NCBI RefSeq assembly: GCF_000368565.1
Contig: NZ_KB849549.1
Coordinates: 416,001 to 480,000 of the forward strand
Source of the DNA: Acinetobacter gerneri DSM 14967 = CIP 107464 = MTCC 9824
Lineage (GTDB): Bacteria; Pseudomonadota; Gammaproteobacteria; Pseudomonadales; Moraxellaceae
Reading direction: 5' to 3'
Length of the DNA stretch: 64,000 nt
Part shown: positions 1 through 8,922 of the stretch, piece by piece
How positions within the stretch are numbered: the first letter of the stretch is position 1
Layout of the letters: each line of letters opens with the position of its first letter
Notes under the pieces: generated by a model
Seen by the model: only the letters and a program-made list of their open reading frames with translations
Told to the model about the DNA's origin: nothing
Database searches by the model: none
Made by a program: the position numbers and the translations under genes

Positions 1-672
1 ACCTTCAGGAAAAGCCATTTCAGTAAGTTCAAATAAAATATCCAATCCTGATACAGGGAATGTGGCTGGCCCCATTTCATAAGATACTGAATTTACCCTT
101 GCGTAACGATTTTTAATTGCAGTGCTACATCCATTCGAATCAAAAATATTCTTTGCTTCTTCGACAAAAACATCACCACTTTGATACTGTGTTTGCGTAA
201 AAACAACAATTACTGGAATATTGTATTCAGAAACAAGTTGAACTAACTCTATTTCTCTTTCTTCAATTCTTTTAGAAGTTTCCTTAATACATAACCATGC
301 TATATGTGGTAGTCCATCTACAGATTTAGTTGAAATGGCCTCTGCTTTTGCATTATCTAAAGCATTTCTTAAATCAGCCAATGTACTTTGGTAATCGGCG
401 GCTTCTATCCCTTTTGTGTCCCAAAGAATTAAACCTTTATCCTCATAAACAAATTTTTCTAAATGTTGTGTTTGAGGAACTCCATCACCTGTTTTTGCAA
501 TATCAATTCCAAAAAAACTATTAACGAGAGAACTTTTACCAACACCTGATGCTCCCATCAATAAAATATTGATTTTTTCCTTTCTATCAAAAATATTTTT
601 CTTTGCTTTTTCAGTATCAAACTCACCTGTTTTCGCATCAAAAGACCCGTCTAAATATTCTAAATATTTCAT
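1..672 (-). CDS. P-loop GTPase, C-terminus beyond window edge
   Basis: The first 224 codons of a minus-strand gene are visible; the frame is open to base 1, so the C-terminus lies outside the window. Residues 40-48 form a Walker A/G1 motif (GASGVGKSS) preceded by a hydrophobic beta strand, and residues 85-88 read DTKG, a G3 motif. A later strand ends in FTQTQ, where the G4 (N/T)KxD motif would be, so G4 is atypical. The start ATG at 672 has GGGA six bases upstream. The family is the broad Era/YeeP/dynamin-related GTPase group often found in accessory islands; the cellular role cannot be told. It is visibly more A/T-rich than dnaJ nearby, which fits acquired DNA. GTP binding is well supported, function is not. 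Confidence 0.8.
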   Translation of the reverse strand, partial: MKYLEYLDGSFDAKTGEFDTEKAKKNIFDRKEKINILLMGASGVGKSSLVNSFFGIDIAKTGDGVPQTQHLEKFVYEDKGLILWDTKGIEAADYQSTLADLRNALDNAKAEAISTKSVDGLPHIAWLCIKETSKRIEEREIELVQLVSEYNIPVIVVFTQTQYQSGDVFVEEAKNIFDSNGCSTAIKNRYARVNSVSYEMGPATFPVSGLDILFELTEMAFPEG

Positions 673-1009
673 TTATTTTCCCAAACGTTAGCAATTATAA
701 ATAAGTATCTTATTTATATAACATTATATTTGTTTTTTAAATACTCTATTCCCATTTCTCTGTTTCTCTAATTATTCAGTCCATATCGTATTTCAGATAA
801 ACAAGCCACAAGATTTTCACGTCTTGCTCCTTGTTCGTGTCCACGATATCATAAAGTAAATTGGTGCTTATTTAAGCGATTCTTAAACAACTGTTATAGA
901 TCGTGCGTGAGTCGCCAATCTCATTTATTATATTTTAAATCATGTGGTTACTTTTAAAAAACACTGCAATATTTTATACAAAATCAATAATTTATTTTGA
1001 GAATTAACA
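673..1009. other. Intergenic region, no gene seen
   Basis: This stretch separates two divergent genes (GTPase on minus, SIMPL protein on plus). It is very A/T-rich with no open frame of credible length and no tRNA or IS end that I can recognise. It must hold both promoters, but no convincing -35/-10 pair stands out. Confidence 0.5.
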
Positions 1010-1768
1010 ATGGAAAATAAAGCCATCACCTCTAAATCCCTATGGGTCTTTGCCCTCATTCTCAGCTTAGGATTTATTCTTTCTGCCGTAGTCATGGGCT
1101 ATGCACTAAAACAGTTTAACCAATCAAATAATGCTGTAACAGTAAAAGGTTTGGCTGAGAAACCCATTCAAGCGGATTCTGCACGTTGGGAAATCAGTTT
1201 ACAAACCAGCCGATACTCAAATAGTGTCACTGAGGCTTATCAACTACTCGATCAAGAAATGAAAAGCATGCAAAACTTTTTTGTGCAGCATGGCTTTAAA
1301 GCTTCAGATTTGCAAATGGGCAATAAAAAATCAGATCCTTATTATGAAGAAGTACAAAATACTGAAGGGAAGACAACACGTGAATTTAGAGGTTATGTCG
1401 CAAAACAATCTTTTGTCGTGAGCAGCCGTGATATTAAGAAAATAGAAAAAACTGCAAAAGATGCATATTTGATGGATGAAAAAGGTCTTTCGATTGATGA
1501 AAAACCAGAATATCTCGTTTCGAACTTAGAAGAAATCAAAATGTCTTTGATCGCCAATGCCACCCAAAATGCGCATAGCCGTGCCAATGAGTTTGCCAAA
1601 GTTGGTGGTGTTAAAGTTGGAAGCATGCGTTCGGCAAGTCAGGGTGCATTTTATATCCTGCCTGAAAGCGGTTCGGATGATGACAGTGACTATGGCGGTG
1701 CTTATGACAAATCAACGATCAATAAAATTGCTAGAGTCGTGGTCACCATCAATTATGCGATTGACTAA
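1010..1768 (+). CDS. SIMPL domain (DUF541) protein
   Basis: A 252-residue protein with one N-terminal membrane anchor or uncleaved signal (residues 12-34) followed by a periplasmic SIMPL/DUF541 domain. Family hallmarks are the early VTVKGLAEKPIQAD strand, where related proteins have a V-x-G-x-A-x-V-xx-P-D pattern, and a C-terminal strand ending in ARVVVTINY. An acidic Ser/Asp stretch (SGSDDDSD) lies near residues 221-228. SIMPL proteins (E. coli YggE type) are linked to oxidative-stress tolerance, but the molecular activity is unknown. The ATG at 1010 has a GAG about eight bases upstream. The gene stands alone and ends just before a bidirectional terminator. Confidence 0.85.
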   Translation: MENKAITSKSLWVFALILSLGFILSAVVMGYALKQFNQSNNAVTVKGLAEKPIQADSARWEISLQTSRYSNSVTEAYQLLDQEMKSMQNFFVQHGFKASDLQMGNKKSDPYYEEVQNTEGKTTREFRGYVAKQSFVVSSRDIKKIEKTAKDAYLMDEKGLSIDEKPEYLVSNLEEIKMSLIANATQNAHSRANEFAKVGGVKVGSMRSASQGAFYILPESGSDDDSDYGGAYDKSTINKIARVVVTINYAID

Positions 1769-1807
1769 GCGCTGTTACTTTTGACTCTACATATAAGCAG
1801 CCAACAA

Positions 1808-1840
1808 AAAGCCCACCTCAATTTTGAGGTGGGCTTTCTT
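1808..1840. terminator. Bidirectional rho-independent terminator
   Basis: A perfect 13-bp inverted repeat (AAAGCCCACCTCA / TGAGGTGGGCTTT) with a four-base loop has A-runs on the left and T-runs on the right. It lies between the convergent SIMPL gene and dnaJ and can serve both. Confidence 0.9.
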
Positions 1841-1863
1841 TGATTTATTCTTTGATCTTTATT

Positions 1864-2985
1864 TTAGTCAAATAAGCGATCAAAGAACGATTTTTTCTTC
1901 GGAGATGATTTATTGTCATCGCCTTCCATAGTCGCTTGGAGTTCTTTTAGAAGTTCACGTTGACGACTGGTTAAATTCACTGGTGTTTCAATCACAATAC
2001 GGCAGAGCAAATCACCTTGCATGCTGCTACGTACTGGTTTTACCCCTTTTCCGCGTAAACGGAATAATTTACCTGTTTGAGTTCCTTCTGGAACTTTCAA
2101 ACTCACTCGACCATCTAAAGTCGGGATTTCCAATTCTTTACCCAATGCTGCATCAGCAATGCTTACAGGGACATCCATATAGAGGTCTGCACCATCACGT
2201 TGGAAGATTTCGTGTTCACGAACCACCACTTCAACGTACAAGTCGCCAGACTGACCACCACGGATCGCTTCACCTTTACCAGTTAAACGAACGCGATCGC
2301 CATTGTCCACACCAGCAGGAATCGTCACTTCTAAAGTTTGCTGACGATCAGCTACACCAGAGCCATGACAGGTATGACATGGATTCTTGATGATTTTGCC
2401 TTGTCCACGACAAGTGCTACAGGTTTGCTGAACTGAGAAGAAACCTTGTTGCATACGTACTTGACCAGCACCATTACACGTTTTACAGGTTTCAACATCA
2501 TTTGGATTTTTTGAGCCCTTACCATCACATGTTTCACATGGGGCAGGTGCTGTAAATGTAATGGTTTTCTTGATGCCTTTAACAGCTTCTTCAAGTGTCA
2601 ATTCCATTACATAGCGTAAATCTGAGCCACGGCGTTGACGTTGTTGACCACCACGACCGCCGCCACCAAAAGCACCACCGAAAATATCACCGAACTGGCT
2701 AAAAATGTCTTCAGCGCTAAAGCCGCCGAAACCACCGCCTGCTCCACCACCAAAACCACCTTCAAACGCATTGTGTCCCATACGGTCATACATGCTACGT
2801 TTTTCGGCATCAGAAAGTACTTCATAAGCTTCGGCAGCTTCTTTGAACTTATCCTCAGCTTCGGCATTATCTGGGTTACGGTCTGGATGATATTTCATCG
2901 CCAATTTACGGTAGGCTTTTTTGATTTCATCATCGTTTGCAGTTTTAGATACACCTAAAACTTCATAATAATCTCGTTTAGCCAT
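1864..2985 (-). CDS. dnaJ: Chaperone DnaJ (Hsp40)
   Basis: Co-chaperone that delivers unfolded clients to DnaK and stimulates its ATPase in the cytoplasm. The 373-residue protein has the full type I layout: J-domain with the HPD motif in YHPDRNPD near residue 33, a Gly/Phe-rich linker at about 75-115, four zinc-binding CxxCxGxG repeats (CETCDGKG, CKTCNGAG, CSTCRGQG, CHTCHGSG), then the C-terminal substrate-binding domains. Length is normal for the family. dnaK is not adjacent in this window, so the gene is separate from a dnaK-dnaJ operon here unless dnaK lies elsewhere. The product call is secure. Confidence 0.98.
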   Translation of the reverse strand: MAKRDYYEVLGVSKTANDDEIKKAYRKLAMKYHPDRNPDNAEAEDKFKEAAEAYEVLSDAEKRSMYDRMGHNAFEGGFGGGAGGGFGGFSAEDIFSQFGDIFGGAFGGGGRGGQQRQRRGSDLRYVMELTLEEAVKGIKKTITFTAPAPCETCDGKGSKNPNDVETCKTCNGAGQVRMQQGFFSVQQTCSTCRGQGKIIKNPCHTCHGSGVADRQQTLEVTIPAGVDNGDRVRLTGKGEAIRGGQSGDLYVEVVVREHEIFQRDGADLYMDVPVSIADAALGKELEIPTLDGRVSLKVPEGTQTGKLFRLRGKGVKPVRSSMQGDLLCRIVIETPVNLTSRQRELLKELQATMEGDDNKSSPKKKSFFDRLFD

Positions 2986-3047
2986 AACTGGCGCTACTCC
3001 ACACGGAATTCGATAAAACTTCTTAGTACGGGAGTAAATTGGGGATG

Positions 3048-3068
3048 TTCCCTCGTTTTACAAGGGAA
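3048..3068. other. Short hairpin between two minus-strand genes
   Basis: TTCCCT and AGGGAA pair around a nine-base loop, between the 136-residue membrane protein gene and dnaJ. No U-run follows on the minus strand, so it is a weak terminator at best. Confidence 0.35.
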
Positions 3069-3091
3069 GAAATGAAAAAAATATGAAATAA

Positions 3092-3502
3092 TTAAAATAC
3101 AGCTTTCTTTTTCATATATTTAGAGAAGCCTTGTAACCATGTATTGAGTAAAAATAACCAAGCAACACATGAAAATATAACGCCAGCAACCGTACATGCT
3201 TTGACCCAAAGTGCGCTATCCCAATAAAAGAAAATTAAAGGAATGAACCACAATGCAGCAAAGGCAGCCAAAATCAGGAAAATAATTACGTTACGCATCA
3301 CCCATAATGCTTGGGCGTGTATCCACACTTCCGCATTATCTACATGAGCAACTTTACGTGCGAACCAGTACGCTATAATTGCACTTATGACTGTAAATAA
3401 TGCAAGAAACATAAAAACATAAGAGCATGTCATATAGCGACGATGCTTTTCAATATTGTCTTGCCCCATGGGTGCTGTAACCTCAATTTGTTGCACATTC
3501 AC
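3092..3502 (-). CDS. Small integral membrane protein, unknown function
   Basis: A 136-residue protein with three clear hydrophobic segments at about 25-48, 70-92 and 98-122, separated by short loops; the ends are polar and the C-terminus is basic (KYMKKK). It has the look of small DUF4870-like membrane proteins, but I cannot confirm that family. No catalytic motif is seen. It lies between the RND pump genes and dnaJ on the same strand, with gaps of about 100 bp on either side, so co-transcription is not implied. Confidence 0.65.
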   Translation of the reverse strand: MNVQQIEVTAPMGQDNIEKHRRYMTCSYVFMFLALFTVISAIIAYWFARKVAHVDNAEVWIHAQALWVMRNVIIFLILAAFAALWFIPLIFFYWDSALWVKACTVAGVIFSCVAWLFLLNTWLQGFSKYMKKKAVF

Positions 3503-3604
3503 TTAATTATTTATGCAACAAAATTTGCTGTGTTATTTTCTGTAAAACATTAGGTGCTACTATATTGAATTTTTCAATATTTCGCACCTAGTATTCACAA
3601 AAAA

Positions 3605-6600
3605 TTATCGATAATTTGATGTTTTTTGTACTTTAAACCATGTTGCATAGAGCGCAGGAAGAAAAAATAACGTTAACATCGTCGCAAAAATTAGGCCTCC
3701 CATGATCGCAACAGCCATTGGACCAAAAAATATACTGCGTGAAAGTGGGATCATTGCCAGAACTGCAGCAAGTGCAGTCAGTATAATCGGTCTAAATCTT
3801 CGCACTGTAGCATCTAAAATTGCAGTCCACGGATCATGTCCTGCTTGGATGTCTTGTTCGATTTGATCAATCAAAATAAGTGAGTTACGCATGATCATGC
3901 CCGAAAGTGCAATTGTGCCGAGCATCGCCACAAAGCCAAAGGGTTTATTGAAAATAAGCAAAAAGAATACAACACCAATCAATCCAAGTGGCGCAGTCAA
4001 AAAGACGATAAATGTCCGTGACATACTTTTGAGCTGAATCATCAGTAAGGTCAGTACCACTGCTAAGAACAATGGCATGCCAGCATTGACAGACGTCTGC
4101 CCTTTGGCTGATTCCTCAACCGCACCGCCCACTTCGATCAAATAGCCATTCGGCAATTCAGCACGAAGTTGTTCTATCGTATCTGACATTTCATTGACCA
4201 CTGTCGCAGGTTGCAATGATGTTTTGATATCTGCACGAACCGTAATCGTTGGTAAGCGATTGCGATCCCAGATCACTCCATCTTCAAACTTATATTGAAT
4301 CTTGGCAATTTGAGCCAGTGGCACGCTTGTACCATGACTGGTCGGCACAGCCAAACTCGCCAAAGATTCAACATTGAGTCGCTCGGCTTTTTCACCACGC
4401 AATCGTATATCAATCAATTCACGTTTTTCTCGATATTGATCTATTGCAACACCGCTGATTGAACTATTTAAAAAGTTTGATAAATCTGTACTGGTCACGC
4501 CCATTTGTCGGGCACGATCTTGATCGATTTGCAATGAAATAATTTTACTCGGCTCTCCCCAATCCAAATGAACATTGGTGGTGTTTGGATTTTCACTCAA
4601 AGATTTTTCAAGACGCATCGCCCATTGGCGCACTGTATTTAAATCTTCGCCAGATACTCGGTACTGCAATGGATAACCTACAGGTGGACCATTTTCTAGC
4701 AAAGCCACTCGAGTTCGAACATTTGGCAATAATTTACGGATTTCTTGATCCAGAGATTTTCGGATCTCATCACGATCATCTAGTGAAGAAGCCAATACCA
4801 CAAACTGTGCAAAACTGGCTTGTGGCAATTGTTGATCAAGTGGTAAATAAAAACGTGGTGAACCTGTACCAACATAGGCAACGTAGTTATCAATGCCTTT
4901 TTGTTTTGCCAAAAACTGTTCTACTTTTTTTACCGCTTGCTCAGTTGCGGTCAATGACGCTCCTTCTTCAAGCTTGAGATCAACCAAGATTTCCGCACGA
5001 TTTGAAGGTGGGAAAAATTGTTGTGGAACAAATTTGAACATTGCCACAGAAATCAGAAAAATGACGACTGTAAAAGCAATCACCGATTTTCGATAGGTCA
5101 CACAAAAATTTACTACTCGACGAAAGCTTTGGTAAAACTTAGTCTGATAAGGATCAAAATGTTCACCTTCGTGATGTACCACAGCTTCAGGTTCAGGCTG
5201 TTTTCTTAGTTTTGCCCAAAGACGGGCATACCACGGCGCGCGCGCCACCATTTTCGTAAAATCTGGCAATAATTTATCGCCCAGATAGGGCACAAAAAGT
5301 ACTGCAGCAAACCACGATACAACCAATGCCAATGTGACGACTTCAAAAATTGAACGGGTATATTCACCTGTACTCGATGCTGCTGTCGCAATCGGTAAAA
5401 AGCCTGCTGCAGTAATCAATGTTCCCGTGAGCATGGGAAATGCCGTCGTTTTCCAAGCAAAGCCCGCTGCTTCTAGCCTGCTATAGCCCTGCTCCATTTT
5501 GATTGCCATCATTTCTATGGCAATAATGGCATCATCGACCAATAGCCCAAGTGCCAGAATCAGCGCACCTAAGGAAATTTTGTGCAGTCCAACATCGAAC
5601 AGATTCATCCCTGCAAAAGTCATGGCTAAAACCAATGGGATCGAAAATGCGACCACCAAACCCGTTCTAAAACCGAGCGAGAAAAAGCTCACCAAAAGCA
5701 CAATAATTACCGCTTCTGCCAGTACTTTGACGAATTCATGAATACTGCGTTGCACCGCCACAGGTTGATCAGAAACTTTTTCTAGCTTCATTCCAAGCGG
5801 AAGGCTTTTTTGTAATTGGGTAAATGTCGTCTCTAGATTTTTACCGAGTGCAATAATATCGCCACCTTTACGCATCGCGACTGCGATACCAATACCATTT
5901 TCGCCCTTAAAGCGCATACGAGGCTGTGCAGGTTCACTAAAGCCACGATAGATCTCTGCAACATCACCGAGTTGTATGGTTTTATTTCCAACCAATAACG
6001 GCATTTTTTTAAGATCATCAATGTTATTTAACTCGCCACTGACTCGCACTTGTATACGATCAGTATGCGTTTCAAAAAAGCCTGCACTATTGACGGCATT
6101 TTGATTTTTCAAAGCTTGTTGAATATCGGTGATTGGAATGCCTAGCTGGGCTGCTTTGGTATTGGATAACTCTATCCAAATCTTTTGATCTTGTAGTCCA
6201 ATCAATTCAACTTTGGCGACATCAGGTACACGTTGCAGTTGTAACTGCAAACGGTCAGCATATTCTTTCATGACGCCATAATCGAAATCCTGCCCCGTGA
6301 GCACATAGATATTGCCAAAGGTATCGCCAAATTCATCATTAAAAAATGGCCCCTGTACTCCAGCAGGCAAGGTTTGCTGAATATCGGCAACCTTTTTCCT
6401 GACCTGATACCACGCATCAGGGATCTGACTGGATTTGAGCGAATCTCTGGCAACAAACATCACCATAGACTCACCCGGACGAGAATAGGCCATAATTCGG
6501 TCATACAAACCCGTCGTCATCAATTGCTTTTCGATTTTATCGGTGACCTGCAACGAGACTTCTTCTGCGGTTGCCCCTGGCCAATAGGTCTGTACCACCA

Positions 6601-6751
6601 TCACTTTAAACGTAAACGGCGGATCTTCACTTTGGGAAAGTTTTGAATAAGAATAGATCCCGACGATGCCGAGCAAAATCATAAAATAAAGGATTAAACC
6701 CTTATTTCTGAGTGCCCATTCAGATAAGTTAAAACTCTTCCATTGATTCAT
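3605..6751 (-). CDS. RND efflux pump, inner-membrane permease
   Basis: Proton-driven RND (HAE1-type) transporter that, with its adaptor and an outer-membrane channel, expels hydrophobic compounds. At 1,048 residues it is full length. It starts with the first membrane helix (about 18-36) and two large periplasmic loops (about 40-340 and 570-870), and carries the proton-relay Asp pair in TM4 (GLLVDDAIIAIE, D406-D407). The second half repeats the TM bundle (RNSLILIDQIEQ; FFLPALYATWF). Sequence style resembles the TriC/VexF-like branch, but substrate cannot be read from it. The start ATG overlaps the adaptor stop by four bases, so the two are translationally coupled. No outer-membrane factor gene follows, so a shared TolC-like channel is inferred. 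A divergent TetR gene probably controls the pair. Confidence 0.93.
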   Translation of the reverse strand: MNQWKSFNLSEWALRNKGLILYFMILLGIVGIYSYSKLSQSEDPPFTFKVMVVQTYWPGATAEEVSLQVTDKIEKQLMTTGLYDRIMAYSRPGESMVMFVARDSLKSSQIPDAWYQVRKKVADIQQTLPAGVQGPFFNDEFGDTFGNIYVLTGQDFDYGVMKEYADRLQLQLQRVPDVAKVELIGLQDQKIWIELSNTKAAQLGIPITDIQQALKNQNAVNSAGFFETHTDRIQVRVSGELNNIDDLKKMPLLVGNKTIQLGDVAEIYRGFSEPAQPRMRFKGENGIGIAVAMRKGGDIIALGKNLETTFTQLQKSLPLGMKLEKVSDQPVAVQRSIHEFVKVLAEAVIIVLLVSFFSLGFRTGLVVAFSIPLVLAMTFAGMNLFDVGLHKISLGALILALGLLVDDAIIAIEMMAIKMEQGYSRLEAAGFAWKTTAFPMLTGTLITAAGFLPIATAASSTGEYTRSIFEVVTLALVVSWFAAVLFVPYLGDKLLPDFTKMVARAPWYARLWAKLRKQPEPEAVVHHEGEHFDPYQTKFYQSFRRVVNFCVTYRKSVIAFTVVIFLISVAMFKFVPQQFFPPSNRAEILVDLKLEEGASLTATEQAVKKVEQFLAKQKGIDNYVAYVGTGSPRFYLPLDQQLPQASFAQFVVLASSLDDRDEIRKSLDQEIRKLLPNVRTRVALLENGPPVGYPLQYRVSGEDLNTVRQWAMRLEKSLSENPNTTNVHLDWGEPSKIISLQIDQDRARQMGVTSTDLSNFLNSSISGVAIDQYREKRELIDIRLRGEKAERLNVESLASLAVPTSHGTSVPLAQIAKIQYKFEDGVIWDRNRLPTITVRADIKTSLQPATVVNEMSDTIEQLRAELPNGYLIEVGGAVEESAKGQTSVNAGMPLFLAVVLTLLMIQLKSMSRTFIVFLTAPLGLIGVVFFLLIFNKPFGFVAMLGTIALSGMIMRNSLILIDQIEQDIQAGHDPWTAILDATVRRFRPIILTALAAVLAMIPLSRSIFFGPMAVAIMGGLIFATMLTLFFLPALYATWFKVQKTSNYR

Positions 6752-7893
6752 GATGTTGCTCCTGTTTGAACAACAGGGTTGGAATGAGCTGTATTTACGA
6801 CATTTTTAGGGATGCTCACCGCTCGATTTTCTCGATCTACAGGCTGAATTTTTTGTTTTTCCCGAAGTAAATGTACACCACCAACGACCACCCAATCAGA
6901 TGCATTTAGACCACTTAAAATCGTCGCTTGATCACGTCCATAGCTTGCGACATTGACCTGTACTTTGCGGATCGTATGATCTGGATTGACCACCCAAACA
7001 AAAGCTTGTTGATGATTTGCCGATAAACTTGCTAAAGGCACGCTCAAGGTATTGTTGATATTTTGATTGAAAAATACCCGGGCACTTTGTCCCAATTGGA
7101 TCAAAGACTGCCCTTCTTTTAAAGCAACTTTGACGCTAAAAGTACGTGATTGATCAGCTGATGGAGAGATTTCACGGACAAAAGCGGCAAATTTATCCTG
7201 CGGTTTGGACCACAAGGTTACCCATGCATTTTGCCCAACTTTGATCTCCGAAATCGCCTGCTCAGGTACACCAATCACCACTTCACGATCACCATCAATC
7301 GCCAGTTTATAAGCCGCCTGTCCTGCCGAAATCACCTGCCCGATCTCAATGTCTCGCTCAGTAATCACGCCATTTTTATTGGCAATCAGTTGGTTATACG
7401 TCGTTTGATTGGCACTCACACGATAATTGGCTTGCGCTTGTTTTAAACTCGCCTGTGCAGCTTCATATTGATTTTTAACAGAATCATATTGTGATCGGCT
7501 AACGGCATTGATCGGTAATAATTGCTGAAAACGTTTTAACTCATCCCCTGCTAGCTTTGCAGCAGATTGCGCACTTTCCAGTTGAGCCTGAGCCGAGTTG
7601 CGCTGTAACTCAGCATCTTTAACATCGAGTTTGGCGAGCACCTGCCCAACTTTGACCCGATCTCCAACATCGACAAAACGTTCGGTAATCTGCCCTGCCA
7701 CACGAAATGCCAAAGCGGTTTGTTGTCTTGCTTGCACATCACCAGCATAACTTTTTTGCTCATTATGTGAGGATGTAGGCTCAGTCACCATCACAAAAGG
7801 AATGTCCTCGACTTCAGCTTTTTTTTGACTACATCCGATGAGGCTTAAGCTGCAGATGACCATCATAATCAGGGGCAAATTTACGTTTATCAT
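6748..7893 (-). CDS. RND efflux periplasmic adaptor (membrane fusion lipoprotein)
   Basis: Adaptor that bridges the RND permease encoded next to it and an outer-membrane channel. The chosen ATG at 7893 gives a clean lipoprotein signal with lipobox LSLIGC; a GTG 36 bases upstream would add residues with no signal-peptide character. After the signal come a beta-barrel strand, a lipoyl/hairpin region (AFRVAGQITERFVDVGDRVKVGQ) with a long alpha-helical coiled coil rich in Gln/Ala at about 95-170, and a second lipoyl half (GVITERDIEIGQVI). This order is standard for HlyD/AcrA adaptors. The stop overlaps the pump start by four bases. Export and lipidation are inferred from the signal. Confidence 0.92.
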   Translation of the reverse strand: MINVNLPLIMMVICSLSLIGCSQKKAEVEDIPFVMVTEPTSSHNEQKSYAGDVQARQQTALAFRVAGQITERFVDVGDRVKVGQVLAKLDVKDAELQRNSAQAQLESAQSAAKLAGDELKRFQQLLPINAVSRSQYDSVKNQYEAAQASLKQAQANYRVSANQTTYNQLIANKNGVITERDIEIGQVISAGQAAYKLAIDGDREVVIGVPEQAISEIKVGQNAWVTLWSKPQDKFAAFVREISPSADQSRTFSVKVALKEGQSLIQLGQSARVFFNQNINNTLSVPLASLSANHQQAFVWVVNPDHTIRKVQVNVASYGRDQATILSGLNASDWVVVGGVHLLREKQKIQPVDRENRAVSIPKNVVNTAHSNPVVQTGATS

Positions 7894-7957
7894 GCAAATA
7901 CTCTTATTCGTAAGTGTTTTTTCAGGCACAATGATGGAACTGAATCGTGATCAAATT

Positions 7958-7989
7958 TTAATTAATATACCGCAGGGTACATTAATTAA
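7958..7989. promoter_or_regulatory. Palindromic operator between efflux pair and tetR
   Basis: Two 14-base arms, TTAATTAATATACC and GGTACATTAATTAA, are inverted around a GCAG centre with 13 of 14 positions complementary. The site lies in the gap between the divergent RND adaptor and TetR genes, where a TetR dimer would repress both. The position and symmetry are seen directly; binding by this TetR is inferred. Confidence 0.75.
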
Positions 7990-8036
7990 GAAAGATAACA
8001 GAAGTAAATGGCTTTAAAAACATTTTTGGAAAATTT

Positions 8037-8669
8037 TTGGATAGTTTTGTGCAAAATACAGCAGGTCGTCCGAAGGACTTAGAAAAACGCAAAGATATTT
8101 TAGAAGCTGCCAAAAGCTTATTTTTAAAATATGGCTATCATGGTTCGAGCATGAATCAGATTGCCAAAGAAGCAGGCGTCACCAAACTTACCGTATATAA
8201 CCATTTTCAAGACAAAGAAAATTTATTTAGTTGTGCGATCGAAGATACCTGTGAAAATACCATTTCTGCCGATGGCTTGCAGTTGTCTGCTGACAGTGAT
8301 TTTGAACAAGAATTATATCGCGCCTCAGAATTGGCGCTCAATGTCATCAACCTCCCTGAAGCGATCAAACTCGAATATTTATTATTGGAATTGGCTGCGG
8401 AAAATAATCCTTTGGCGATCAAGTTTTACAATGCTTCACACCAAAGAATGTGCCTAATCTGGTCTGATTTTTTTCAAAAAGCAGCGCAGTTTGGTTTTAT
8501 TCGTGCTGATGATCCTGAAAAGCAGACCCAACTTTTGTTGTCGCTCCTCTTGGGTGCTAGACATCATGAAATCTTGTTGGGCATTGGTCAGATACCCACA
8601 AAAAGCGAGCAAAAACAGATTATCCTTGAAAGTATTGAACTATTTCTTTTGAAATATAGTGTCAAATAA
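8037..8669 (+). CDS. TetR family transcriptional repressor
   Basis: A 210-residue regulator with an N-terminal TetR helix-turn-helix (KDILEAAKSLFLKYGYHGSSMNQIAKEAGVTKLTVYNHF by pattern, about residues 18-57) and an all-helical ligand-binding domain after it. It is divergent from the RND pump genes with a large palindrome between, so it is the probable local repressor of that pump; the ligand is unknown. The start is uncertain: TTG at 8037 has GGA six bases upstream, and GTG at 8049 also has GGA seven bases upstream and would give a protein beginning with QNTAGRPKD. No in-frame ATG precedes the domain. Confidence 0.88.
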   Translation: MDSFVQNTAGRPKDLEKRKDILEAAKSLFLKYGYHGSSMNQIAKEAGVTKLTVYNHFQDKENLFSCAIEDTCENTISADGLQLSADSDFEQELYRASELALNVINLPEAIKLEYLLLELAAENNPLAIKFYNASHQRMCLIWSDFFQKAAQFGFIRADDPEKQTQLLLSLLLGARHHEILLGIGQIPTKSEQKQIILESIELFLLKYSVK

Positions 8670-8769
8670 CAGTATTGAAATTCTAAATAATACTCACATC
8701 CCTATCGGCTATAGTGAGATAAATTGTGTATTTTCAGTACTCTAATTTAAATATTTAAAATTTACTTGA

Positions 8770-8783
8770 GTGCGAAATCGCAC
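8770..8783. promoter_or_regulatory. Short palindrome upstream of ppc
   Basis: GTGCGAAATCGCAC is perfectly self-complementary apart from its two-base centre and lies about 140 bp before the ppc start. It could be a regulator site; nothing else supports it. Confidence 0.25.
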
Positions 8784-8922
8784 AAAGGCTAAGCAAAGCG
8801 TTACATACTATTGTCGTAGTGGTCTTGGCACGAGCATAAATCAGGTTATAGTCAAGAAATCTGTGAATAGCTCTTTACCCAGAGAATACAACAGCTCCCA
8901 AATAAAAATGGAGAATGAAAAA

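Noticed and set aside
8770..8922. N-terminal extension of ppc
   Set aside because: The added residues have no PEPC similarity, and the best ribosome site lies just before the ATG at 8923.
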